A stretch of 14,962 nucleotides of DNA from Sphingomonadales bacterium (GTDB lineage Bacteria > Pseudomonadota > Alphaproteobacteria > Sphingomonadales > Sphingomonadaceae). The stretch covers positions 1-14,962 of the forward strand of contig JAIYAA010000302.1 of NCBI GenBank assembly GCA_027489295.1. The letters run 5' to 3'. The number at the start of each line of letters is the position of its first letter. The first letter of the stretch is position 1. This document shows positions 7,322 to 14,475 of this stretch, piece after piece. The notes under the pieces are model-generated. The model was not told the origin of the DNA. It did no database searches and saw only the letters and a list, made by a program, of their open reading frames with translations. A program made the translations under genes and the position numbers.

Positions 7322-8697
7322 GATGCGGCGGCCATGCCCCGCAGCAGATCCTGTTCGGCGCGGTCGAGCAGTTCGCGCGGCGACACGATCAGCAGGATCC
7401 GTTCCCGATCGGCGAGATGCGTTACCCGCTCGAACAGCTGCGTCTCCGCACCACCCAGGTCGGGCGCCGGCAGCATCGCATCGGCGGCGATGCGCAGGAC
7501 CTCGGATGCCGAATCGACCACGAACCCGGCCTGCACGTCACCGATGCGGACCACCACGACCCGCCGCTTGCCGCCCACCGCCGCCGCAGCGCCGAACCGC
7601 ACGGCCTGGTCGATCACCGGCACCACCGCACCGCGCAAATTCATCACGCCTCGCACGAACGTCGGCGCCCTGGGCAGCCGGGTAAGCTTGCGCGGCAACG
7701 GCGCGACTTCCTCGACCGCGGCGATCGGCAGCGCGAAATCGTTTTTGCCGATCCGGAACAGGAGAAACTGCTCGCTCGTCGCGCCCATCGCCGTTTCTTC
7801 GGTCTCGTTGCCGGCGGCCGCCTGCGTGAGCCGCGCGGTGATGTCGTCGCGCAGCAGCTGCTCGGCAGCGAGCAGCGACACCAGCCGTCGGCCGCCATCG
7901 AGCCGGCAGATCGCCTGGATCCGCGCCTCGGCGCTGCCGCGGGTGAGCACCTGCGGGATCGCGTCGATCACGGTTTCGGGCACATGTTCGACCCCGCGGA
8001 TCCTATCCACTACCAGGCCAACGCGGTGCACGCCGATCCGCGCGACGACCACGCGTGTGCGGATCGTCGGCGCGGCAGCGGGCATGGCGAGCAGCGCACG
8101 CAGCGACAGCAGCGGCAACAGCGCCCCGCGCACGGTGGTGCTGCCGACGACGGCCGCCTCGCCATGCGGCAATTCCGCGATCAGGTCGGGCAGCCGCAGC
8201 ACCGCCTCGACGGCGCCGAGCGGCAGCGCGAATTCCTGGCCGCCGAGCGCGAAGACAACCAGCGGCAGCACCGCATGGTCGGCGGCCGCGGCCACATCCG
8301 CCTCGGCCACCCCGCGGCCAATCGTGCGGCGGGTACCGTCCGGCGCCAGACTCGCCGCAATCAGCGCCGGCAGGTCGAGCGCACGGGCGCCGCTGTCGCC
8401 GCCATCCGCGAGCGCCTCGACGCTCTCAACCGCCAGCCCGAACAGCGCGCCATCCTCGACAATCACGACGCGGCGCTCGATACCGCCGGGTCGCTCGACC
8501 AGATCGGCCAGCGATAGCACCGGCACCACCGCCCCGCGGATATTAGCGAGCCCGAGCAGCGCCCTCGGGGCATGCGGCACCCGCGTCAGCCTCGGCATCC
8601 GTGCGACCTCGCGGACGAGCGGCGCCGGCACGGCAAGGCGCTCGCCGCCGGCTCGCAGCGTCAGCACACGCTTGCCCGCTGCCACCGGATCGAACAC
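7318..8697 (-). CDS. three-domain CheW-type coupling protein
   Basis: The 459-residue protein consists of three CheW-like domains in a row and nothing else recognisable. Domain 1 covers about 5-125, domain 2 about 140-290 and domain 3 about 308-450. Each has the conserved turn and strand: NIRGAVVPVLSL (about 52-63), TVRGALLPLLSL (about 188-199) and NLRGAVVPVIDQ (about 353-364). Each also has a second-half strand resembling VGLVVD or AGFVVD; domain 1 has FGLAVE. Usual CheW proteins have one domain of roughly 150 residues, and CheV has one CheW plus a receiver. CheW links receptor tips to CheA. A triple version could bridge several receptor or kinase positions in an array. The start is GTG five bases after the receptor stop, with no strong ribosome site, so it is probably coupled to it. 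Confidence 0.9.
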   Translation of the reverse strand: MFDPVAAGKRVLTLRAGGERLAVPAPLVREVARMPRLTRVPHAPRALLGLANIRGAVVPVLSLADLVERPGGIERRVVIVEDGALFGLAVESVEALADGGDSGARALDLPALIAASLAPDGTRRTIGRGVAEADVAAAADHAVLPLVVFALGGQEFALPLGAVEAVLRLPDLIAELPHGEAAVVGSTTVRGALLPLLSLRALLAMPAAAPTIRTRVVVARIGVHRVGLVVDRIRGVEHVPETVIDAIPQVLTRGSAEARIQAICRLDGGRRLVSLLAAEQLLRDDITARLTQAAAGNETEETAMGATSEQFLLFRIGKNDFALPIAAVEEVAPLPRKLTRLPRAPTFVRGVMNLRGAVVPVIDQAVRFGAAAAVGGKRRVVVVRIGDVQAGFVVDSASEVLRIAADAMLPAPDLGGAETQLFERVTHLADRERILLIVSPRELLDRAEQDLLRGMAAAS

Positions 8698-8702
8698 GAC
8701 GC

Positions 8703-10628
8703 TCAGCCCGCCTGCGTGGCGAGCGCGGTCGCGATCTGGGCGATTTCCTCGATCGCCGCGGCCAGCAGCTCGGCGCCCTGCGCCTGCTGGCGCGCGGCGG
8801 CGCCGGCCTCGCGGGCTGCGCCGTTGGCAAGGTCCGCTGCCTCGGCGATCTGGTTGGTGCCGCTGCGGATTTCGCGGACCGAACGCAGGATGTCCTGCGT
8901 GCCGGCGAGGATCGCGTCGTTCGCGGCCCGTGCGGACTTCAGCTCTTCGATCATCGCGCGGAACCGCTCCACGAACGCACGGTTGCGGCCGATCTCGACT
9001 TCCGCTGCGCCGATCACCTGATCGAGATCGCGGCGGATTATCGCGATCTGATCCTGCATCGTGCGGACGATGTCGGCGGCGCGGTCGGCGCGCGTTTCCG
9101 AATCCTGCGCGAGCTTGCGGATGTCGCCCGCGACGGTCGTGAAGCCACGCCCAGCCTCGCCCGCACGCGTAGCCTCCACCGATCCGCTCACCGCCAGCAT
9201 ACTGGTCTGGACCGAGATCAGCGCGAGCTTGCTGATGATCTTCTCGATCCCGCGCGCCGTATCCGACAGCGCAGCGAGAAGATCGAGCACGGCGCGCAGT
9301 TCCGCCAGACCATGCTCGACACCACCCGCCACGCGCTCGATCGCCGCGCCGCTCGCCGTCACGCCCTCGACGATCGCACCGATCCGCTCGGCAGCCGCGG
9401 AGGCGCGCGCCTGCAGCACGTCGGCCAGGCTCTCGATCTGTCCCATCGCCGCATCGGCCTGCATGGTCGAGGCCGCCTGGATCTGGGTGCCGCGCGCGAC
9501 CTGCTCAAGCGCGACCAGAATCTCGCCCGACGCGCCCGAAAGCTCCTGCACCGTCGCGGACAACTCCTCCGCCGCCGCGGCGATCTGCTCGATCGCTCGC
9601 TGGTTGGTGACATCGCCCTGCAGCGCCTGGATAAGATCGCCCAGCGCCTCGGCAGTGCGCTGGCTCTCCTCCAGCGAGGTGCCCTGCTGCTCGACGGCCT
9701 GCTGCGCCTGCGCCGTGGCGGCTGATTGCTCCTCGGCCGCGCTGGCCACCTGCTCGGCACCCTGCTCCGCCTCGCCGGCAGCCGCCTCGGCATCGCCCGA
9801 GGCCTGGACGATCGCCTGCGTGCCCGCCCCCAAGGCCGCCAGTTCCTCGCGTGCTTCCTTGAGCTGCACGACCACGGCGCGGCCCGACTGGGCTTCGCGG
9901 GTCGCGAGTTCGGACGCCGCCCGCACCTGCTGGGCAACCCGGCTCACCTCGGCCGCAACGTTCGCCGCCAGCTGCTGGATGTCGCCCGCGCTGCGCTCCG
10001 AGGTTTCGGACAGTGCACGGACTTCGTCGGCCACCACCGCGAAGCCGGCACCCACCTCGCCCGCCCGTGCGGCCTCGATCGTCGCGTTGAGCGCGAGCAG
10101 GCTGGTCTGGTCCGAAACATCGGCGACGCTGACGCCGACCTCGCCGATCTCCCCCGCGACCTGCTCGAGCGCGTCGATCACCGCAACGGTCGCGAGCTGG
10201 CGCTTTGCATTGAGCTCGATCGCGACGACCGAGACCTCGATCTGGACGCCGACCTCGGCAAAGGCGTTCTGCACGTTCTCGATCTGGCGCCGAGCGCCTT
10301 CGGCACGGGCACTCGCGTCCCGGAAATTGCCGTTGAGCGAGGCGATGAGCCCCTGCGATTCCTGCGCCGCGCCGGCCGCCTCCTCCGCGCTGCTGGCGAT
10401 ATGGTCCATCGCGCGCTGCAACTCGTTCGCGGCGGCGGAGGCCTCGGCGATGCCGCTGGCCAGTTCCTGGACGGCCTGATCGATCCCCTCCACCGCGCTG
10501 GCCGGGCGGCGCGAACGGCGCGGCGGGCGCGGCTGCGGGGCGGATGCCGTCGCCATTGCTGCGGTTCCCGGTTCCTCGGCTCGCTTCCTGGTTCGAGTGC
10601 CAAGGGTCGACTTCTTCACCAGCGCCAT
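8703..10628 (-). CDS. soluble methyl-accepting chemotaxis protein with two signalling tips
   Basis: The 641-residue protein has a basic, proline-rich N-terminus (about 1-45), then almost continuous heptad-type helix rich in Ala, Glu, Gln and Ser. No membrane segment and no recognisable sensory domain is seen, so it should be cytoplasmic. Two MCP hairpin tips occur. The first is at 172-207 ([32 protein letters not shown]). The second is at 473-508 ([32 protein letters not shown]). They are exactly 300 residues apart. The first is close to canonical; the second departs at the LAVSGSVE positions. Ordinary receptors have one tip. The ATG has GGAG five bases upstream. It is the first gene of the operon and the presumed receptor for the triple-CheW protein and CheA. 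Confidence 0.92.
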   Translation of the reverse strand: MALVKKSTLGTRTRKRAEEPGTAAMATASAPQPRPPRRSRRPASAVEGIDQAVQELASGIAEASAAANELQRAMDHIASSAEEAAGAAQESQGLIASLNGNFRDASARAEGARRQIENVQNAFAEVGVQIEVSVVAIELNAKRQLATVAVIDALEQVAGEIGEVGVSVADVSDQTSLLALNATIEAARAGEVGAGFAVVADEVRALSETSERSAGDIQQLAANVAAEVSRVAQQVRAASELATREAQSGRAVVVQLKEAREELAALGAGTQAIVQASGDAEAAAGEAEQGAEQVASAAEEQSAATAQAQQAVEQQGTSLEESQRTAEALGDLIQALQGDVTNQRAIEQIAAAAEELSATVQELSGASGEILVALEQVARGTQIQAASTMQADAAMGQIESLADVLQARASAAAERIGAIVEGVTASGAAIERVAGGVEHGLAELRAVLDLLAALSDTARGIEKIISKLALISVQTSMLAVSGSVEATRAGEAGRGFTTVAGDIRKLAQDSETRADRAADIVRTMQDQIAIIRRDLDQVIGAAEVEIGRNRAFVERFRAMIEELKSARAANDAILAGTQDILRSVREIRSGTNQIAEAADLANGAAREAGAAARQQAQGAELLAAAIEEIAQIATALATQAG

Positions 10629-10633
10629 CGGAA

Positions 10634-10637
10634 CTCC
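10634..10637 (-). promoter_or_regulatory. ribosome binding site of the receptor gene
   Basis: The minus strand reads CTGGAGTTCCG directly before the ATG at 10628, placing GGAG five bases upstream. It is the clearest ribosome site at the head of the operon and fixes the receptor start. Confidence 0.7.
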
Positions 10638-10641
10638 AGGG

Positions 10642-10670
10642 ATATCAGCTTGTCGGCCTGTCTAGATCAA
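10642..10670 (-). promoter_or_regulatory. candidate promoter of the che operon
   Basis: On the minus strand TTGATC (10670-10665) is followed after 17 bases by TGATAT (10647-10642), a weak match to a housekeeping promoter. The same stretch contains GCCGACAA (10657-10650), one base from the -10 element of flagellar sigma-28 promoters, but with no matching -35. Either would give a very short leader before the receptor ATG at 10628. This is a guess from pattern only. Confidence 0.25.
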
Positions 10671-10687
10671 GCCGGGGGGTGGCGCCA

Positions 10688-10707
10688 GCGCCCGCGTGGT
10701 CGGGCGC
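10688..10707. repeat. perfect 7-bp inverted repeat in the divergent intergenic region
   Basis: GCGCCCG at 10688-10694 is mirrored by CGGGCGC at 10701-10707 around a 6-base loop. It lies between the che operon and the antiporter gene and could be an operator or an RNA hairpin. In DNA this GC-rich a chance match is possible. Confidence 0.4.
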
Positions 10708-10754
10708 CGGTATCGGCCCGGGGGCGAGGCGGCGCGAACGGATTGGCCCCGATC

Positions 10755-10768
10755 CGGGTGCAGACCCG
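10755..10768 (+). repeat. small hairpin just upstream of the antiporter start
   Basis: CGGGT (10755-10759) and ACCCG (10764-10768) form a perfect 5-bp stem with the tetraloop GCAG, ending 10 bases before the antiporter ATG. If transcribed it would sit beside the ribosome-binding region. No known riboswitch class is recognised. Confidence 0.35.
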
Positions 10769-10778
10769 TTGGGCAGGG

Positions 10779-12074
10779 ATGGAACCTGCCAGCTTGCTCC
10801 CCTCCCCGTACATCCTCGTCCTCTCCGGCACCGGCCTGCTGGTCGCGCTCGTCGCCTGGCTGCCGCTTGCCCTCCGCAAACTGCCGCTCTCGCTGCCGAT
10901 CGTCTGCATGGGCATCGGCGCGACACTCTTCCTGCTGCCGGACGTGACGCTTCAGCCCCTCCCCCTGCGCTATCCCGAAATCACCGAACGCTTCTCCGAA
11001 CTCATCGTGATCATCGCGCTGATGGGCGCCGGCCTCAAGATCGACCGGGTGTTCGGGTGGCGACGCTGGGCGGTGACGTGGCGGCTGCTCGCGATCACCA
11101 TGCCGCTGAGCATCCTGGCGATCGCCGGCATCGCGGGCTGGGCTCTGGGGCTGCCGCTGGCGACCGCGCTGTTGCTCGGCGCGAGCCTGGCGCCCACCGA
11201 TCCGGTCCTCGCCTCGGACGTGCAGGTGGGTCCGCCCAAGACCGGGGAAGAGGACGAGGTGCGCTTCGGGCTCACCTCCGAGGCGGGGCTGAACGACGGT
11301 GCGGCCTTTCCCTTCGTCCATCTGGCGATCCTGCTCGCGGCCAGCGCCGCGTCGGGCGCGCCGTGGCTGGGGGAATGGCTCGGCGTTCGGGTGTTCTGGG
11401 AGATCGGCGGCGGGATCCTCGGCGGCTGGCTCATCGGTCTCGCGTTCGGCTGGCTGACCTTCCACGTCCGCGCCGACTCCAAGCTGGCCAAGACCGGGGA
11501 CGGGCTGATCGCGCTTTCGGCGACCTTCGTGTCCTATGGCCTGGTCGAGATCGTCCATGCCTATGGTTTCCTTGCGGTGTTCGTGACCGCGCTGACCTTC
11601 CGCCACACGCACCGCGAGCATGCGTTCCACCACGAGATGCACACGATCATCGAGCAGCTCGAGCGGCTGGTCATGATGGCGCTGCTGATCCTGTTCGGGG
11701 GGGCGCTGGTAAGCGGCTTGCTCTCGCATGTCGGCTGGGTCGACATCGCGGTTGCCGTGACGATCCTGCTGGTCGTTCGGCCGGTAGCGGGGTGGCTCGG
11801 GCTGCTCGGCTACCGCGCCGATCGCAGCGAGAAGCTGACGCTGGCGTTTTTTGGCATCCGCGGGGTGGGGACGATCTACTACCTCGCGTACGGCATGAAC
11901 CACATGGCGGTGGCGCAGGCCGAACGCCTTTGGGGCGTCGTCGGCCTGGTGGTGCTGTTCTCGATCCTGCTCCACGGGCTTACGGTGACGCCAATCATGC
12001 GATCGCTCGATCGCCGGCAAGGGCGCGATCCGGACGCAGGGAAGCGGCCGGCGCGCGAGACCCGGCACGCGTGA
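10779..12074 (+). CDS. CPA1-family Na+/H+ antiporter
   Basis: The 431-residue protein is very hydrophobic, with about a dozen membrane segments spread along its length. Family marks of bacterial NhaP-type antiporters are present: SLAPTDPVLASDV (about 136-148), SEAGLNDGAAFPFV (about 167-180) with the ion-binding Asn172-Asp173 pair, and FFGIRGVGTIYYLAYG (about 357-372) with Arg360. It should exchange cytoplasmic Na+ (or K+) for external protons. The open frame runs much further upstream, but that part is antisense to the receptor gene and is not membrane-like. The ATG at 10779 begins just before the first hydrophobic segment. The ribosome site is poor (GGGCAGGG abuts the ATG), so an in-frame GTG at 10758 cannot be excluded. 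The C-terminal tail is short and basic, without a regulatory domain. Confidence 0.92.
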   Translation: MEPASLLPSPYILVLSGTGLLVALVAWLPLALRKLPLSLPIVCMGIGATLFLLPDVTLQPLPLRYPEITERFSELIVIIALMGAGLKIDRVFGWRRWAVTWRLLAITMPLSILAIAGIAGWALGLPLATALLLGASLAPTDPVLASDVQVGPPKTGEEDEVRFGLTSEAGLNDGAAFPFVHLAILLAASAASGAPWLGEWLGVRVFWEIGGGILGGWLIGLAFGWLTFHVRADSKLAKTGDGLIALSATFVSYGLVEIVHAYGFLAVFVTALTFRHTHREHAFHHEMHTIIEQLERLVMMALLILFGGALVSGLLSHVGWVDIAVAVTILLVVRPVAGWLGLLGYRADRSEKLTLAFFGIRGVGTIYYLAYGMNHMAVAQAERLWGVVGLVVLFSILLHGLTVTPIMRSLDRRQGRDPDAGKRPARETRHA

Positions 12075-12110
12075 CCGATGCGCGTGCGGCGCGCACCGGC
12101 TCCGTGGCGA

Positions 12111-12386
12111 TCATTCCGAGGCGCGCAGCATCCCTCGATCGGCGAAGCCTCGGTCGGGATTTTCGCTCAGGGCTTGGTCCTCGGACGGTCGGTGGAATTG
12201 CGCCGCGATCCGCTGGCTGCGGGTGGCGATCTCGCGCGCCTCCCGCTTCTCGGCGGCGAGCGCTTCCTTTTGCCAGGCCGCCGCAGCGATGAAGGCGACG
12301 TCGCGGACATTCGGCAACAGCGTATCGGTAGCCAGCTGGCGCTGGCGCGCTTCCTGCGCGCGGCAGGTGAAGGCGGTGGGCTGCAT
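12111..12386 (-). CDS. small conserved-looking protein of unknown function
   Basis: The 91-residue product begins MQPTAFTCRAQEARQRQLAT and has two Ala-rich amphipathic helices joined by LLPNVRDV; the second contains AAAAWQKEALAAEKREAR. The C-terminal third is charged and probably flexible. I recall similar short sphingomonad proteins with an R-A-R-helix, N-V-R turn and W-x-x-x-A second helix, but no function is known to me. An ATG ten codons earlier is possible, but ATG at 12384-12386 is chosen because GAGGAG lies eight bases upstream, one of the best ribosome sites in the window. The gene converges on the antiporter gene with 36 bases between the stops. A long hairpin-rich leader and a possible stress promoter lie upstream. 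Confidence 0.65.
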   Translation of the reverse strand: MQPTAFTCRAQEARQRQLATDTLLPNVRDVAFIAAAAWQKEALAAEKREAREIATRSQRIAAQFHRPSEDQALSENPDRGFADRGMLRASE

Positions 12387-12427
12387 CGGTAAGGCTCCTC
12401 GTGGAGGGATGGACATGCGGGCGTCGA

Positions 12428-12501
12428 TCGCCGCACCGTTTCGGCGAGAGGCCCGCTGCGGAAGGAGGCCATGGGTCTTCCGCGCTCAGCCCCTTCGGGC
12501 T
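12428..12501 (-). promoter_or_regulatory. hairpin-rich leader upstream of the 91-residue gene
   Basis: Three inverted repeats follow each other. AGCCC/GGGCT at 12488-12501 has a 4-base loop. GCGGAAG/CTTCCGC at 12458-12464 and 12477-12483 is a perfect 7-bp stem with a 12-base loop. TCGCCG/CGGCGA at 12428-12433 and 12442-12447 has an 8-base loop. On the minus-strand RNA the middle hairpin carries CCUCCUU, partly in the loop and partly in the stem, which is the sequence of the 16S rRNA anti-Shine-Dalgarno. The elements could form a structured 5' leader or a separate small RNA. No Rfam family is recognised with confidence. Confidence 0.35.
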
Positions 12502-12583
12502 TGGCCCCGCGCCCGGACGACCGCGCCGACATGCAAGCTGCCCAGGAATAGACAACCTGATCCTCCGAATGTCTTACAGCGAC

Positions 12584-12609
12584 AGCGAAATAAAAAACGT
12601 CGCCGTTCC
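12584..12609 (-). promoter_or_regulatory. candidate EcfG-type general stress promoter
   Basis: The minus strand has GGAAC (12609-12605), 17 bases, then CGCT (12587-12584). The alphaproteobacterial general stress sigma factor EcfG recognises GGAAC-N16/17-CGTT, so this differs at one -10 base. It lies in a short AT-richer patch of an otherwise GC-rich intergenic region, in the right direction to drive the 91-residue gene through a leader of roughly 190 bases. Confidence 0.35.
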
Positions 12610-12693
12610 CATAGACGAGCGAAAGCACGATTTCTCATTCGGTCGCGGCCTTGCTCAAGAAGGCGAGCCCCGCTGCTTACAAGATGGGGACTG

Positions 12694-13143
12694 CTACGGT
12701 GTTATACTAGGGCGTCGGACAAGATCATCGGCGAGCCCCTGGTAGAATTCTCCGACGCGCTGGAGGTCCGCCGGCAGGATGACCAGCCTCGTGCCCCGTT
12801 CGGCCGGCGCAAGCATCTGCCGCCTGCCCAGACCGGTCCAGCACGCCTCGGCCATAGCGCTGCTCCGCAGGATCCCATCGCAATAGAACAGGCAGGCGCG
12901 CGTGCCGTCCAGTGCCAAAAGACGGGCATGATCGTCGCCGGACCGCCCAAGCGCGTGCCGGAACCCACGCAGCTTGTTGGCACTGTTGCGCTGCCTGGGC
13001 ACGGGCGCCATGCCGTGGCTGTGCGCCGCCGCATCGAGCAAGTGGTGGAGGAACCGGTCGAGCTCGCGCAGACCGTTGCCGATCCATTTCGAGCGTTGCC
13101 GGTGGCTGATCGGCACGGCATTCCCCGGCGCGGCACCGCCCAT
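12694..13143 (-). CDS. protein of unknown function, sphingomonad-like family
   Basis: With the chosen start the product is 149 residues and ends at TAG 12694. It has a helical start (LRELDRFLHHLLDAAA), a basic middle (PRQRNSANKLRGF), a HARLLALDGTRACLFYCDGIL segment at about residues 72-92 whose core is RACLFYCDGI, and a C-terminal part with LVILPADLQRVGEFYQGLAD. I recall similar sphingomonad proteins with a D-L-D-R-F-L start, a basic segment near A-K-L-R and a C-L-F-H-C-x-G core, but no function. No membrane segment is seen. Two Cys (83 and 88) are close together, without a metal motif. An earlier ATG at 13227, one base after the transglutaminase stop, would add 28 residues; ATG at 13143, preceded by GGGGGA, is preferred because the family similarity starts after it. 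It is probably cotranscribed with the transglutaminase gene. Confidence 0.65.
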   Translation of the reverse strand: MGGAAPGNAVPISHRQRSKWIGNGLRELDRFLHHLLDAAAHSHGMAPVPRQRNSANKLRGFRHALGRSGDDHARLLALDGTRACLFYCDGILRSSAMAEACWTGLGRRQMLAPAERGTRLVILPADLQRVGEFYQGLADDLVRRPSITP

Positions 13144-13228
13144 GGGTCCCCCGAAAAAGGCCGCGCCGCGACACAAGGTTCGGTGCGCCCGATCGACCTC
13201 GTCCGCAGGTCCCGTCCGATCGCGCATG

Positions 13229-14116
13229 TCAGGCCGGACGCGGGTCAAAGGCGCTCGCCAGTGCGGTGCTCGCCTGCACCGTCACCTCCACCTGCATGTC
13301 GATAAAATCCTCGGCCGCGCCGAGATAGCTGCCCCGCACCGGGTGGATCTGCGCGATGTTGCCCGCAACCGCCACCGGAATCAGCCCTGCCCCGCCCATG
13401 CGGCCATGGGTAGGATCGAACGGAATCCAGCCGGCACACGGCAGATAGACGGCGGCCCAGGCATGGGTGGTACCGTGCTGGTCGCCCGGCGGATCGGGCT
13501 GGAGATATCCCGATACGGCGTGCGCGCCGAACCCCAGATGGCGAACCGCCTCGATGAACAGCGTCGCGAAGTCGCGGCACGATCCGCTGCCCATGTGGAG
13601 GGTGTCGTCGGGGGACTGGGTGCCCTCCTCCTCGCGGACGCGATAGGCAAGGCCGGTGGCGATCGCGGCGTTGATGGTCTTGAGAAGCGTGAGGGTATCG
13701 GTCGGCTCCGTGCCCCGGAACTGCTCGACCCAGTCGCGGACGCTATCGGCGGCGTGCGGATAGTGCGGCACGCGCATCGCCCCCAGATCGGTGACCTCCT
13801 CGGCGGAATAGGCGAAGGGGAAGTGGTGCGCGGACGGCGCGATGGTGAAGACCGGCCAGGCGGTGGCGGACTGATCGACCACCATCCGGCTGTCGATCGT
13901 CAGCGTCTCCACCGCCTCGGCGAAGCTCGCCGTGGCGATCAGATTGCCGAACACGTCCTGCGTCCATTCGATATGGGCCGGCGGCGAGCAGCTGAGCAGC
14001 GTCTTGAGCAGCCGGAGGTCATGCTGGCCGCGCGGGCACAGCATCATGCGGTGCGGCAACAGGTGGACCGGCCGCGCATAGCGATAGCGGGTCCGGTGGC
14101 AGATGGTCAGCAGCAC
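13229..14116 (-). CDS. transglutaminase-like cysteine protease-fold protein
   Basis: The 295-residue protein has the two-part layout of bacterial transglutaminase-like proteins. An N-terminal beta domain (about 1-130) opens with ICHRTRYRYARPV and is followed by PHRMMLCPRG. The catalytic domain (about 140-240) has Cys180 in GSGSCRDFATLF, His218 in GTTHAWAAVYL and Asp234 in PFDPTHG, so the triad is complete. Such proteins may cleave or crosslink peptide bonds; the substrate cannot be read from sequence. No signal peptide is visible, so it is probably cytoplasmic. The frame is open to 14479, but the upstream part overlaps the antitoxin-like gene in another frame. GTG at 14114-14116, ten bases after that gene's stop, puts the family start motif at residue 4. 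There is no clear ribosome site, so coupling to the upstream gene is likely. Confidence 0.88.
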   Translation of the reverse strand: MLLTICHRTRYRYARPVHLLPHRMMLCPRGQHDLRLLKTLLSCSPPAHIEWTQDVFGNLIATASFAEAVETLTIDSRMVVDQSATAWPVFTIAPSAHHFPFAYSAEEVTDLGAMRVPHYPHAADSVRDWVEQFRGTEPTDTLTLLKTINAAIATGLAYRVREEEGTQSPDDTLHMGSGSCRDFATLFIEAVRHLGFGAHAVSGYLQPDPPGDQHGTTHAWAAVYLPCAGWIPFDPTHGRMGGAGLIPVAVAGNIAQIHPVRGSYLGAAEDFIDMQVEVTVQASTALASAFDPRPA

Positions 14117-14126
14117 CGCCGCTGGA

Positions 14127-14411
14127 TCAGGCGCGCCCGGCGCGGGCGGTGATCGCCTGCTCCACGGCCTCGCACCCCATCGCGCTGGCGACGGCGAGGT
14201 CCAGCGGCCGGCCGCCCAGCATATCGTCATGGGTGTTGAGGAAGGTGATCGCGGCATCGCCGCCCAGCAGGTTCCAAGCGAGCAACGCGACGCGGCTCTG
14301 CCGTTCGAGGCACTCCGGCGAAGGGCGCGGCATGCCGTATTTGCTGCGGAACTGCTTGCGGACCGGAGCGCGGGTGGCCGTCTGCGTGGTCGTTGTCGTC
14401 GGATCTGACAT
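14127..14411 (-). CDS. MbcA/ParS (DUF2384) antitoxin-like protein without an HTH domain
   Basis: The 94-residue product has a Thr-rich, basic N-terminus (about 1-30) and then a DUF2384-like domain. LLAWNLLGGDAAITFLNTHD is followed by DMLGGRPLDLAV and a final helix GCEAVEQAI. In Xre/MbcA/ParS antitoxins this domain binds and blocks a RES-domain NAD-degrading toxin. No RES gene lies in the window, and the N-terminus is too short for the helix-turn-helix of full-length Xre antitoxins. Instead the next gene is a transglutaminase. An ATG two codons earlier exists (14417), but ATG at 14409-14411 has AAGGA six bases upstream and is chosen. It may be an orphan or a domestic regulator rather than a true antitoxin. 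Confidence 0.72.
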   Translation of the reverse strand: MSDPTTTTTQTATRAPVRKQFRSKYGMPRPSPECLERQSRVALLAWNLLGGDAAITFLNTHDDMLGGRPLDLAVASAMGCEAVEQAITARAGRA

Positions 14412-14475
14412 CGGCATTCCTTGTTGGCGCGGAGCGCTGGAGCAGGGCGCGCGACCGGTCGGCCGCGCCCCGCGA

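Larger units (their letters stand above)
12387..12693. other. 307-base gene-free stretch
   Basis: I see no convincing protein gene here. The stretch holds the possible stress promoter, three hairpins of the leader, and a further weak stem (GCCTT/AAGGC at 12648-12664) just downstream of the 149-residue gene that might act in termination but lacks a T-run. Confidence 0.5.

Noticed and set aside
7157..10479. Long plus-strand open frames of several hundred residues
   Set aside because: They are low-complexity Ser/Arg/Ala translations opposite the CheW, CheB and receptor genes, which have clear domains on the minus strand.
10650..10657. GCCGACAA as a sigma-28 flagellar promoter -10 element
   Set aside because: No matching -35 element at the right distance; kept only as a remark in the promoter entry.
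9726..10778. Upstream extension of the antiporter frame
   Set aside because: It is antisense to the receptor gene and not membrane-like; the antiporter begins near the ATG at 10779.
12471..12551. Plus-strand mini open frame after AAGGAGG
   Set aside because: The ribosome-like site is only two bases from the ATG, too close to work, and the 26-residue product is Pro/Arg-rich with no sign of selection.
12167..12628. 153-residue minus-strand open frame
   Set aside because: It overlaps the better-supported 91-residue gene in another frame and becomes low-complexity Arg/Ser/Pro in its second half.
12223..14152. Plus-strand open frames of 360 and 392 residues
   Set aside because: No domains are recognisable, and the opposite strand carries the transglutaminase and two other better-supported genes.
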